DNA of 33,085 bases from Nitrospirota bacterium (GCA_026387575.1 JAPLLK010000091.1:1-33085); one strand, 5' to 3'. Counted from the first letter of the stretch, positions 15,525 to 22,304 are shown. Notes: generated from the sequence alone by a model not told the origin. Numbers and translations are program-made.

Positions 15525-15560
15525 TTTAACCTCCTAAATTCAGTGTAAGTGGTAAGTGAC

Positions 15561-15598
15561 AGTGTCTGTTACTGACAATATAAACTGACACAGACACT
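15561..15598 (-). other. Intercistronic hairpin between acsE and acsD
   Basis: AGTGTCTGT (15561-15569) and ACAGACACT (15590-15598) are perfect 9-bp arms. TGAC words inside the loop repeat in direct orientation. The T run lies on the + strand side, so for the minus-strand operon it is not a standard terminator; RNA processing or attenuation is possible. Confidence 0.45.
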
Positions 15599-15603
15599 AT
15601 TTT

Positions 15604-16386
15604 TTACATTTCCAAATACGAATGCGCATAAAGGGTTTTGCCCATTATCACATCTATTGTCTTTGAGGTTTCTGTAACTTCATGCGCATCAGCTATCGCT
15701 GCTGTTAAACCCTCGTACATCAGTAATCCGAAATAATAGGTATTTAATATGGGCCTCAATGCCTTCGGACAGCCGTTTGATATGTTGCTAAGTCCGACCA
15801 CTGTTTTCATAGGCGGATCATTAAGTTCCTGAAACATCTTTATTGCCTTTATCACATGCTTTGCGTGATCCTGAGAGGTTGCAATCTGTAATACCAGCGG
15901 GTCGAGGTAGATGTCTTCAAGCGGAACGCCGTATTCCATGGCCCGTCCCATTATCTCTGCTGCTATTGCAGCCCGCTCTTCCGCATCTGCCGGAAGCCCG
16001 CCTTTTCCTACTGTAAGGCCTATAACCTGAGCATTATATTTTGCCCCGAGTTCAAGAATAGGAAATCTCTCAGGGTCGTTTGATGTTGAATTTATTAAAG
16101 GTTTTCCCCATTGGTTATTATGCACCTTAAGCCCTGCCTCTAGTGCCTTTGCATTTGTTGTGTCAAGGCATATCGGCAATGATACGACTTCCTGTATTGT
16201 TGTAACCATCCACTGCATTAAATCCTCTCCGCCGTCTTCCGCGGGGCCTATGTTTGCATCTATCATTCCTGCGCCGGCTTTCCACTGGGAGATTGCGATT
16301 TCCTGTATAGGCCCCTTATCCTTTTTCATCATTGCCTCCCTGACCCTCTTGGCTATGATGCTTAATTTTTCACCTATTATTATCAT
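15604..16386 (-). CDS. acsE: 5-methyltetrahydrofolate:corrinoid iron-sulfur protein methyltransferase
   Basis: 260 residues, the usual AcsE length, and the first gene of the operon. It transfers the methyl group of methyl-tetrahydrofolate to Co(I) of AcsCD. The pterin-binding TIM barrel shows DANIGPAEDGG, CLDTTNAKALEAGLK, INSTSND and VVGLSNISNGCPK. The ATG at 16386 follows AGGAGG. It is homologous to the pterin-binding domain of MetH and MtrH, but the acsDCBA context decides the call. No methyl-branch genes (fhs, folD, metF) lie in the window. Confidence 0.93.
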   Translation of the reverse strand: MIIIGEKLSIIAKRVREAMMKKDKGPIQEIAISQWKAGAGMIDANIGPAEDGGEDLMQWMVTTIQEVVSLPICLDTTNAKALEAGLKVHNNQWGKPLINSTSNDPERFPILELGAKYNAQVIGLTVGKGGLPADAEERAAIAAEIMGRAMEYGVPLEDIYLDPLVLQIATSQDHAKHVIKAIKMFQELNDPPMKTVVGLSNISNGCPKALRPILNTYYFGLLMYEGLTAAIADAHEVTETSKTIDVIMGKTLYAHSYLEM

Positions 16387-16415
16387 TACCTTAAAAACCT
16401 CCTTGTACTCCTGTT

Positions 16416-16434
16416 AGCCTTAAATAGTAAGGCT
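16416..16434. promoter_or_regulatory. Inverted repeat over the acs -10 region (operator candidate)
   Basis: AGCCTTA, 5-base spacer, TAAGGCT: a perfect 7-bp inverted repeat covering the proposed -10 box. It could be a repressor operator or a hairpin near the 5' end of the acsE leader. Confidence 0.4.
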
Positions 16435-16450
16435 GGAGATAAGTTGTCAA
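16424..16450 (-). promoter_or_regulatory. Candidate promoter of the acs operon
   Basis: On the minus strand a perfect -35 TTGACA (complement of 16445-16450) is followed by a 15-bp spacer and a -10 TACTAT (complement of 16424-16429); shifted -10 choices give 16-17 bp. It lies about 40 bp upstream of acsE. Confidence 0.6.
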
Positions 16451-16470
16451 TGGTAACATAAAGACATTAA

Positions 16471-16529
16471 GCAGGTAAAGGTTGTTTCTAATTGTTAATT
16501 TTTATAAATCTATAAGATTTTCTACCTGC
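16471..16529. promoter_or_regulatory. Inverted GCAGGTA sites flanking a palindrome between acsE and thiD
   Basis: GCAGGTA (16471-16477) and TACCTGC (16523-16529) face each other across an AT-rich segment that contains a second perfect palindrome (AAATC TATAA GATTT, 16506-16520). The arrangement lies upstream of the acs -35 box and suggests binding sites for an activator or repressor of the operon. The protein is unknown. Confidence 0.4.
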
Positions 16530-16560
16530 GCTTTAAGTATAGAAGTTCATAAGCTTAAAC

Positions 16561-16590
16561 TTGTCAGTAAATTTCAGGCAGAGGTATAAT
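16561..16590 (+). promoter_or_regulatory. Sigma-70 promoter of thiD, positioned for a leaderless transcript
   Basis: TTGTCA (16561-16566), 18-bp spacer, consensus TATAAT (16585-16590). A start site 6-7 bases after the -10 box would fall on the ATG at 16597. Confidence 0.6.
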
Positions 16591-16596
16591 AGCAAA

Positions 16597-17361
16597 ATGA
16601 AATCAGCACTCACTATAGCTGGTTCTGATCCGACAGGCGGGGCAGGACTTCAGGCTGACCTGAGAGTATTCAGGGCATTCGGTGTTCATGGACTTTCAGT
16701 TCCTTCCGCGCTCACAGCCCAAAACACAGAAGATGTCAGTTCTATCCTTCCTGTTGATAAGAATTTCTTTGCAGAGCAGCTTGACGTTCTTTTAAAAGAT
16801 ATAACACCTGATGCTGTTAAGACCGGCATGATTTACAGTAAGCAGTTAGCAGGTGTAGCCGCTGAAACTATAAGAAGATATTCGCTTAAAAATCTCGTGA
16901 TAGACCCTGTTACCGTGTCATCATCAGGGGTCAGTCTTATTGAAGACGGCACGCTGGATGCAATAAGAGAACAGCTTTTCCCCTTGGCAAAGGTGATAAC
17001 CCCGAACATCTATGAGGCATCTGTTCTGACAGGCATATCAATAGAAGACGTGACTCAGATGGAGGAAGCTGCAAAAGAATTGAAAAAGATGGGGTCTGAG
17101 AATGTGGTGATAACAGGAGGGCATTTGGAGGGAGAGGCTCTTGATTTATACTATGACGGCTTCAGTTTTTTCCGGATGAAGTCTGCAAAGAGGGAAGGGG
17201 AATATCACGGCACAGGATGTGCATTTTCAGCGGCTGTCACTGCATTGCTTGCAACCGGACATTCAATGCTTGAGTCGGTGAAGAAGACAAAGGAATTTAT
17301 AGACGATGCAATAAAAAATGCTTACCACCTCGGAAAAGGAATGAGGCTGCTTAATCTTTAA
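16597..17361 (+). CDS. thiD: Hydroxymethylpyrimidine/phosphomethylpyrimidine kinase
   Basis: 254 residues, the normal ThiD length. It phosphorylates HMP and HMP-P in thiamine pyrophosphate synthesis. The N-terminal ALTIAGSDPTGGAGLQADL substrate-binding segment, SALTAQNT, the VIDPV motif and the C-terminal GTGCAFSAA anion-hole region are clear. The ATG at 16597 fits the conserved N-terminus. A TTG 36 bases earlier extends the frame, but that extension is the promoter (TTGTCA…TATAAT). No TPP riboswitch is visible, as there is almost no leader. It is divergent from acsE and stands alone. Confidence 0.93.
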   Translation: MKSALTIAGSDPTGGAGLQADLRVFRAFGVHGLSVPSALTAQNTEDVSSILPVDKNFFAEQLDVLLKDITPDAVKTGMIYSKQLAGVAAETIRRYSLKNLVIDPVTVSSSGVSLIEDGTLDAIREQLFPLAKVITPNIYEASVLTGISIEDVTQMEEAAKELKKMGSENVVITGGHLEGEALDLYYDGFSFFRMKSAKREGEYHGTGCAFSAAVTALLATGHSMLESVKKTKEFIDDAIKNAYHLGKGMRLLNL

Positions 17362-17390
17362 GCTCAGAGTCCGCTGGCGTTTAGCCCGCA
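17362..17390 (-). other. Truncated attC-like half site after yoeB
   Basis: On the minus strand, directly after the yoeB stop, GGGCTAAACGCCAGCGGACT resembles the left half of the attC-like site at 17964-18028 (CTAAC…CCACCGGACC; CCAGCGGACT matches 8 of 10). The other half would have been replaced by the end of thiD. Weak evidence alone, but it lies where a cassette boundary would be expected. Confidence 0.3.
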
Positions 17391-17391
17391 T

Positions 17392-17655
17392 CTATTCATA
17401 GTGTGTCCACATGCGTATTACTTTAACTGTTTTAATTTCATCAAGAATCTCATAGACAAGCCGATGCTGTATATTTATGCGTCTGGAATATGCGCCTTCC
17501 AAGTCGCCGACGAGTTTCTTGAAAGCAGGCGGGTCTTGAAAGGGATTTCCTTCCAATATCCTAATCAACCGTTCCGCCTGAGGCCGCAATCCTGAAGCAG
17601 AAATCTTTTTTGCATCTTTTCGAGCTTGTTTGGTATATACAATCTTCCATATCAC
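17392..17655 (-). CDS. yoeB: YoeB/Txe-family mRNA-interferase toxin
   Basis: 87-residue ribosome-dependent mRNA-cleaving toxin of the YoeB (RelE-superfamily) type. GTG at 17655 is chosen as the start: it overlaps the antitoxin stop (GTGA) and gives the family N-terminus IWKIVYTKQARKDAKK. The C-terminus (KLVGDLEGAYSRRINIQHRLVY and KVIRMWTHYE) includes the conserved Arg, His and terminal Tyr-Glu of the active site. An alternative ATG at 17676 lies within the antitoxin frame and is less likely. The reading frame is intact, so the module may be active. Confidence 0.9.
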   Translation of the reverse strand: MIWKIVYTKQARKDAKKISASGLRPQAERLIRILEGNPFQDPPAFKKLVGDLEGAYSRRINIQHRLVYEILDEIKTVKVIRMWTHYE

Positions 17656-17894
17656 CAGCGGAGCTGCTTTGAACATTTTGCGACAGGTGTTTTTAAACCC
17701 TTGCGTATTGATTCCCCCATGCCTGGAATTGAAAGCAGATAAAGCGTTTCCTGAATAGAACTCCAATCGTTTTCAGAAACTATCACAGCCCTGCCGCGTT
17801 TCCCTGTAATGTGTACAGCCTCGTGTGAATCTTCCACTTCATCTATTAAACGGTACAGTTTTTTTCTTGCTTCGGTTACTGTTATTGTTGTCAT
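17652..17894 (-). CDS. yefM: YefM/Phd-family antitoxin
   Basis: 80-residue antitoxin. The ATG at 17894 follows GGAGGTG at good spacing; a longer frame from TTG would include that ribosome site. The N-terminal DNA-binding part (TTITVTEARKKLYRLIDEV) and the toxin-neutralising C-terminus (LLSIPGMGESIRKGLKTP) match YefM. It neutralises YoeB and with it represses its own promoter. The pair lies beside an attC-like site, and toxin-antitoxin modules are common integron cassettes. Confidence 0.92.
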   Translation of the reverse strand: MTTITVTEARKKLYRLIDEVEDSHEAVHITGKRGRAVIVSENDWSSIQETLYLLSIPGMGESIRKGLKTPVAKCSKQLRW

Positions 17895-17922
17895 AATTTC
17901 ACCTCCAATCAACGTACGTCAT

Positions 17923-17952
17923 AGTGTACGCCATGCAGAATGGTTGTGTCAA
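17923..17952 (-). promoter_or_regulatory. yefM-yoeB promoter and operator
   Basis: On the minus strand TTGACA (complement of 17947-17952), 18-bp spacer, TACACT (complement of 17923-17928). An inverted repeat CGTAC…GTACG (17913-17930), similar to the GTAC-containing operators of this antitoxin family, overlaps the -10 box. Confidence 0.6.
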
Positions 17953-17963
17953 TACTTCCTTTG

Positions 17964-18028
17964 GGCTAACGCAAAGCTCACGGGGAGCGCGGCTTTTCGC
18001 ACAGGTCCGGTGGAATGAACAGTTAGAT
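17964..18028 (-). other. Integron attC-like recombination site
   Basis: A 65-bp imperfect palindrome. On the minus strand it begins with ATCTAAC (matches the RYYYAAC core), continues with TTCATTCCACCGGACC, a central GCGAAAAGCCGC loop region and GTGAGCTTTGC, and ends in GTTAGCC (one mismatch to GTTRRRY). It begins 9 bases after the stop of the lipoprotein gene and is followed by the yefM promoter, the standard order gene, attC, next cassette. No integrase is in the window, so if real it is a lone or CALIN-type site. Confidence 0.55.
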
Positions 18029-18037
18029 ATTTTGGGA

Positions 18038-18628
18038 CTACTTGTTGCCTGAAGATGCATAGTCGATATCTGAGACAATGTTTCTGTCATCAAACGAAAT
18101 ACTCAGACCTTTGCGGAAAAACTTAAAACCGCTATACACACCACCGCGGGTGGTTTGGTAGCTGTATCCAATTGCTTCACCTGAAGTTTCCTTTACCATG
18201 GGGAAGATGAATGAGGAGGAGGGCTTCCCTAATAGCTGAAATACTTCTGAACGGGTTGTTTTGCCTTTTATGATTTTGTCGATTTTTATATCGTCAAAAT
18301 TAGAGTTGTCAGACTTAAATGATGAGAGAAATGCTTGACCAACAAGCACATCATTGTGGAAGTAGTACACCAACGCACGTGCGGGAATAACCCCTTCTTC
18401 CAAAGGCTCGCCTCCCGTAGCGGCGTATACATAAGTAATACTCTTCAAGTTCTTCCCATTCTTCACAACGTCGCCGACTTTCCTTGGCTCTCCCATCTGC
18501 TGCACGACTTGTGAGTAGGTTGTTTGACCCAATTTGAACGCATCGGAGCTTGGGCGAACGAAATCTCTTCCCGCACATCCAGCAAGTAAAAGTATCCCGC
18601 AAAATAGCAGTTTAGTAAAATTATTCAT
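18038..18628 (-). CDS. BamE/SmpA-like lipoprotein with two related repeats
   Basis: 196-residue predicted lipoprotein. A short signal peptide ends in the lipobox LLAGC (Cys18). Two segments share the BamE/OmlA-type pattern (KLGQTTYSQVVQQMGEPRKV near residue 32 and KIIKGKTTRSEVFQLLGKPS near 117), suggesting a tandem pair of these small alpha/beta domains. It is expected to be membrane-anchored facing the periplasm; its function is not known. AAGGAGG lies just before ATG. It follows the HEPN-motif gene by 35 bp and ends just before the attC-like site, so it may be a cassette gene. BamE itself is about 110 residues with one such domain, so this is not a plain BamE ortholog. Confidence 0.6.
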   Translation of the reverse strand: MNNFTKLLFCGILLLAGCAGRDFVRPSSDAFKLGQTTYSQVVQQMGEPRKVGDVVKNGKNLKSITYVYAATGGEPLEEGVIPARALVYYFHNDVLVGQAFLSSFKSDNSNFDDIKIDKIIKGKTTRSEVFQLLGKPSSSFIFPMVKETSGEAIGYSYQTTRGGVYSGFKFFRKGLSISFDDRNIVSDIDYASSGNK

Positions 18629-18663
18629 TTTGCCTCCTTAAATTTGCCGGTTGAAGAATAATT

Positions 18664-19437
18664 TTATGCCTCACTCGGATTTAAGCTCTGCCGAGTATAA
18701 GCAAATTTTTTAGCAAAGAGACTATCAACATAATCAGTTAAGAGAAAGAAGAAGTAAAAAAATCCGTGAAAGATATTCATATCAATAGAAATTAATTTAT
18801 TATTCTCAAGAATACTCGATGAGTGAACAATTCTGTGCCGCACCTGTGCTAACTCATCTAAGAAGTTTAAGGGATTTTTATGCTTCTTGTCCTCAAAATC
18901 CATCTCAAAGCTATTAAATTTATTCATCAAATCGTTAGCTTTGTAATCAACTTTAAAAACTTCATTCATTTTGCAAAATTTGCCATCCCATTTTTTCCGC
19001 ATGAGGATGTCTCGGGATTTATCTAAAATGTTGTCTGTGATACACACCAAAGGAAAAGATTTTTCAAAAAGCTGGAATAAATATGTTTCAAAAGACCCAT
19101 AAAACATTACAAAGGCTTGGCGCGTAAGAAGATTTATTCCATTTTTCGTTATTTCGATAATTCTTGCCGCGGGCATAACAATGGAATTGCCGCCGTTCAT
19201 TTCGATCTTGATAGGGGTTTCTGCTTTGAAAGGTAGTTTGGGAATAATATCTTTCTCATATCTCTCTTTGCAAACATCAAATGAGATTTTCGTTATATAT
19301 AGCAACGCATGAATCTCATTCATTCTTCTGAAGAACAATTTTCGCTCATCTGTGCATTCAGTTTCTGATAACACAAATGTGTTCCCTGCGAAAGGATCAG
19401 GAACCATGTTGAGAGGATTATCAGAGTTTGAAGTCAT
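18664..19437 (-). CDS. Hypothetical protein with HEPN-type Rx4H motif
   Basis: 257 residues, not confidently recognised. The C-terminal half is helical, with ARRIIE/TRQAFVMFYGSFETYLFQLFEKSF-like helices followed by R200-HRIV-H205, matching the Rx4-6H signature of HEPN RNases at the expected place near the start of a late helix. The overall pattern resembles RiboL-PSP/MAE_28990-type HEPN proteins. No transmembrane segment is evident, although the C-terminus has a phenylalanine-rich helix (HGFFYFFFLL). It is 29 bp downstream of a 79-residue ORF in the same direction, which could be an antitoxin partner. The A+T-rich composition differs from the lipoprotein downstream. Confidence 0.5.
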   Translation of the reverse strand: MTSNSDNPLNMVPDPFAGNTFVLSETECTDERKLFFRRMNEIHALLYITKISFDVCKERYEKDIIPKLPFKAETPIKIEMNGGNSIVMPAARIIEITKNGINLLTRQAFVMFYGSFETYLFQLFEKSFPLVCITDNILDKSRDILMRKKWDGKFCKMNEVFKVDYKANDLMNKFNSFEMDFEDKKHKNPLNFLDELAQVRHRIVHSSSILENNKLISIDMNIFHGFFYFFFLLTDYVDSLFAKKFAYTRQSLNPSEA

Positions 19438-19466
19438 TATATGTCTATCCTACTTTTCTCACCCAA

Positions 19467-19706
19467 TTAGGCATCCCAATGTTTAAAATTACTTAAAGCT
19501 TTCATGATATTTAGCTTTGCCGATTTGTCGCCAGAGTCAATATAATCATCAATATGCTTTCTCAATATTGAAGTTCTTGACCCGTCATTTCTTGCGACGT
19601 AGTACATCATGTCTTTCTCAGAAAAGTATCTTAATTCAGTTGTATCCTTTCCCATTTCAGCATATAGACTGATGATGGCTGGCTTTATTTCATCTGGTGA
19701 TTTCAT
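19467..19706 (-). CDS. Small hypothetical protein upstream of the HEPN-motif gene
   Basis: 79 residues of unknown family with a clear AAGGAG ribosome site 6 bases before ATG. It is charged and probably alpha/beta, with no signal peptide or membrane segment. It is the first gene of a unit with the HEPN-motif protein and has its own promoter. A role as antitoxin or regulator is an inference from order and size only. Confidence 0.6.
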   Translation of the reverse strand: MKSPDEIKPAIISLYAEMGKDTTELRYFSEKDMMYYVARNDGSRTSILRKHIDDYIDSGDKSAKLNIMKALSNFKHWDA

Positions 19707-19736
19707 GCTGTTCTCCTTTCATATTCATAACTAATG

Positions 19737-19745
19737 ATTATACCA
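19737..19745 (-). promoter_or_regulatory. Extended -10 promoter of the small ORF/HEPN unit
   Basis: On the minus strand TGGTATAAT, a consensus extended -10, lies about 30 bp upstream of the small ORF start. No strong -35 box is seen, as is common for extended -10 promoters. Confidence 0.55.
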
Positions 19746-19888
19746 ACTTCCTATTTATAGCTTTCATGGGAAGAATATAGCATATTTTAAGGTTTTGATA
19801 AAGAAAAAGGTCATTTAAATGCAATCAGCATATAAACTCCTTCTCTCAATACTTATTTTTTCAATCAGGTGTTAAAATATCATCTGCC

Positions 19889-20695
19889 ATGAGAAGAAGA
19901 AAAAGAAAGAAGAGTTCATTTAAAAAGATATGCTGGATTTTTGTTGTATTCATTATCTCCGGAATTTCCGCTTATCTCTATTTCAGTTTCCCTGATATTG
20001 AGAGCCTTAAAAAATATAATCCTAAGAAGACTTCTTTTATGGAATATAGGGAAAGGGAATGGAAAAGGCAGGGGAAGAAATACAGAATTCAGCAGAAATG
20101 GGTTCCTATCTCGCAGATATCTCCATATCTTATAAAGGCTGTGCTTATTGCCGAGGACGACAAATTCTGGAGCCATGAGGGTTTTGATTATGAGGCGATG
20201 CAGAAGGCGATGGAAAAGGATATAAAGGCAGGGAAATTTAAGGCCGGCGGAAGCACCATATCTCAGCAGCTTGCAAAGAACCTTTATCTTTCGCCCTCAA
20301 AAAATCCCCTGAGGAAGATAGAGGAAGCAGTTATCACATGGAGGATGGAAAAGATACTTAGCAAGAAAAGAATCCTTGAATTATATCTCAATGTAGCAGA
20401 GTGGGGAGACACAGGGATTTTCGGCATTGAGGCTGCCGCAGGGCATTATTATGGGAAGCCTGTGTCTAATCTTACTCCTGATGAGTCTGCCAGACTTGCA
20501 TCCGTGCTTCCGAATCCGAGAAGATATAATCCTCTCGGTGATTTAAAATATGTTGTGAACCGCTCAAATCTGATTTACAGCATAATGGTCAAGAGAGGTA
20601 TTGTTATGCCTGAATATGAAGAGGTTTTAGAAAATGGAAGTAAAGACACTACCTCTCCTAATCTTTCAGAGACCCAGCAAACACCCGCTCGGTAA
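19889..20695 (+). CDS. mtgA: Monofunctional peptidoglycan glycosyltransferase
   Basis: 268 residues. A basic N-terminus and one membrane helix (about residues 13-32) anchor a GT51 domain facing the periplasm. Family motifs appear in order: EDDKFWSHEGFD with the catalytic Glu, GGSTISQQLAKNLYLS, RKIEE, and KKRILELYLNVAEWG. It polymerises lipid II into glycan strands. No transpeptidase domain follows, so it is MtgA-like and not a class A PBP. It ends convergent to the small basic protein gene, 36 bp away. Confidence 0.93.
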   Translation: MRRRKRKKSSFKKICWIFVVFIISGISAYLYFSFPDIESLKKYNPKKTSFMEYREREWKRQGKKYRIQQKWVPISQISPYLIKAVLIAEDDKFWSHEGFDYEAMQKAMEKDIKAGKFKAGGSTISQQLAKNLYLSPSKNPLRKIEEAVITWRMEKILSKKRILELYLNVAEWGDTGIFGIEAAAGHYYGKPVSNLTPDESARLASVLPNPRRYNPLGDLKYVVNRSNLIYSIMVKRGIVMPEYEEVLENGSKDTTSPNLSETQQTPAR

Positions 20696-20731
20696 TATTG
20701 AGACTGCCTTTTCAGATTTTAACTTTATTCC

Positions 20732-20848
20732 CTATTTCTTTTTCTTTGCAGTCTTTTTAGCTACTGTTTTCTTCACAGTTTTTTTCGTTGCTGTTTTCTT
20801 TTTTGCAGCACATTGGGTTTTTGCTTTATGTCCAGGCTTGCATGACAT
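20732..20848 (-). CDS. 38-residue Lys/Ala/Thr-rich basic protein (histone H1-tail-like)
   Basis: A very short gene with an excellent ribosome site (AAGGAGGTG, 6 bases before ATG). The product starts MSCKPGHKAKTQCAAKKK and continues as repeats of KKT, VKK and AKK to a final KKKK; about half of its residues are lysine. Two cysteines near the N-terminus (Cys3, Cys13) and a His7 could bind metal. Lys/Ala repeats of this kind occur in histone H1-like nucleoid proteins, so DNA or RNA binding is inferred. It could instead be a translated low-complexity stretch, but the strong ribosome site, exact ATG and clean stop argue for a gene. Confidence 0.65.
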   Translation of the reverse strand: MSCKPGHKAKTQCAAKKKTATKKTVKKTVAKKTAKKKK

Positions 20849-20974
20849 TTCTTTCACCTCCTTAATAAATTTTTATTTATTTCAAATATATCACGCGGAT
20901 TAATTACTGTCAAATGAAATCAACAGTCTTGCTGAGGGCTTATAGCTGACGGCCTTCAGTTTTAATTAATTAAT

Positions 20975-21003
20975 TTGACATCGCCTTTAACTTGGAGTAT
21001 AAA
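20975..21003 (+). promoter_or_regulatory. Strong sigma-70 promoter for the GYD gene
   Basis: Perfect TTGACA (20975-20980), 17-bp spacer, TATAAA (20998-21003). The leader is about 45 nt, ending in a purine-rich AAAGGAGGAGGAGG ribosome site. Confidence 0.75.
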
Positions 21004-21054
21004 GGTCTTAGGAAGGGGTAAGTTTGAGGCTCGTAGAGAAAGGAGGAGGAGGCT

Positions 21055-21339
21055 ATGGCATCTTATATAATCATGAGCACTCTAACAGATGAGGGGCGAA
21101 AGACGATAAAAGAGAAACCTAACAGGATTCTTGAGGTTAATAAGGAGCTTGAAAAAATGGGGGTTAAGGTAAAGCAGCAGTTTGCCGTGCTCGGGCCTTA
21201 TGATTTTGTGAACATTGTTGAGGCGCCTGATAATGAGACTGTAATGAGGATGTCTGTTGAACTTGGCGCAAGGGGCTCTGTCCAGCTTATAACTTTGCCT
21301 GCAATCCCTGTGGAAGAGTTTATAAAGAAACTTAAATAA
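21055..21339 (+). CDS. GYD domain-containing protein
   Basis: 94 residues, spanning one GYD domain (alpha/beta ferredoxin-like fold). The central FAVLGPYDFVNIVEAPDNETV is the family signature. The biochemical role of GYD proteins is unknown; the fold suggests small-molecule binding or a multimeric regulator. Monocistronic with a near-consensus promoter and a very strong ribosome site, so high expression is expected. Confidence 0.85.
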   Translation: MASYIIMSTLTDEGRKTIKEKPNRILEVNKELEKMGVKVKQQFAVLGPYDFVNIVEAPDNETVMRMSVELGARGSVQLITLPAIPVEEFIKKLK

Positions 21340-21503
21340 TTTTGCGCCCCCTTCCGTTTTGCTTTAAAAAATAGATGACTTTTTTTGATTAGAGGATTTG
21401 CCTTTTGCTTAAATGCAGAAAATTGGATAGAAATTTCTTCATGTGATATGTTAAAATAAATAAGTAGGGAATCAGCAGTTTATCATTCTGACCGAATTAA
21501 ATA

Positions 21504-22262
21504 ATGTTTAAATTTTTATTAGTAATCTCATTTATAGCCTTGCCTTCCGCTGCCTTTGCGTGGGGGCCTCTGACTCATGTCTATCTGGGCAGCGAGATCT
21601 ATTACCTCGGTTCGCTTCTTCCTGCCGGAATATATGCGCTTATAAAAAAGTATAAAAGCGACTTTCTTTACGGCAACCTGATGGCGGACATTATTTTTGG
21701 CAAGAAGTATCTGCCTGATGATAAGAGTTCGCACAGCTGGGATGTGGCATTGGGTCTTTTTGAGGCTGCCGAGACACAGCAGCAAAAGGCCTTTGTTTAC
21801 GGTTACATGAGCCATCTTGCCGCTGATACTGTTGCGCATGAGATGCTGACAGCAGGGAAAAAGAATGTCGGGCATACGTTCATTGAACTGAAGGCAGACA
21901 GCATTGTTGACAAGAAATACTGGTTTCAGGCAGTCACAATAGATAAAAAAGTTCAGCGCAGGAATGACACTTTTCTTGAGGCGTCTCTGGATACCGCCAT
22001 ATTTTCTTTTAAAACCAATAAGCGGATTCTTAAAAGTGCAGTGTTAATCTCGGGGCTTCATCAGAAGAGAGTAAGCAGTTTTATTGACAGGAATATTATC
22101 ATTGCTTCTGTTTATAAGAGAGAAAATATAAAGAGACTTCAGGAAAAATCATTAGACAGGATGGTTGATCTTCTTCAGAATGGCGCTGATTCGGCAGTTT
22201 TGAAGAAGAGTCCGCTCGGCAGCCAGAGACATAAAAAGCATTTCAAAAATTATCTAATCTGA
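21504..22262 (+). CDS. Zinc-dependent phospholipase C-like exported protein
   Basis: 252 residues. A cleavable signal peptide ends at about ALPSAAFA, leaving a mature N-terminus WGPLTH; a Trp at the mature N-terminus is typical of zinc-dependent phospholipase C, where it binds zinc. Metal-binding motifs follow: HSWDVALG, YGYMSHLAADTVAHE and GHTFIELKAD. The substrate is unknown; many environmental bacteria have such paralogs. No strong ribosome site precedes ATG. It lies 42 bp upstream of moeA. Confidence 0.8.
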   Translation: MFKFLLVISFIALPSAAFAWGPLTHVYLGSEIYYLGSLLPAGIYALIKKYKSDFLYGNLMADIIFGKKYLPDDKSSHSWDVALGLFEAAETQQQKAFVYGYMSHLAADTVAHEMLTAGKKNVGHTFIELKADSIVDKKYWFQAVTIDKKVQRRNDTFLEASLDTAIFSFKTNKRILKSAVLISGLHQKRVSSFIDRNIIIASVYKRENIKRLQEKSLDRMVDLLQNGADSAVLKKSPLGSQRHKKHFKNYLI

Positions 22263-22304
22263 ACCGGCCTTTAAAGAATAACCTTGGGCTAAAAAGAAGG
22301 GCGT

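Noticed and set aside
16387-16596. TPP or cobalamin riboswitch upstream of thiD or acsE
   Set aside because: The thiD leader is too short and no thi-box is visible; the acsE leader lacks the cobalamin riboswitch B12-box and is also short.
17656-17766. Longer N-terminal extension of the YoeB toxin frame
   Set aside because: The extra residues are translated from the antitoxin gene in another frame and do not resemble the family; the GTG overlapping the antitoxin stop fits the family N-terminus.
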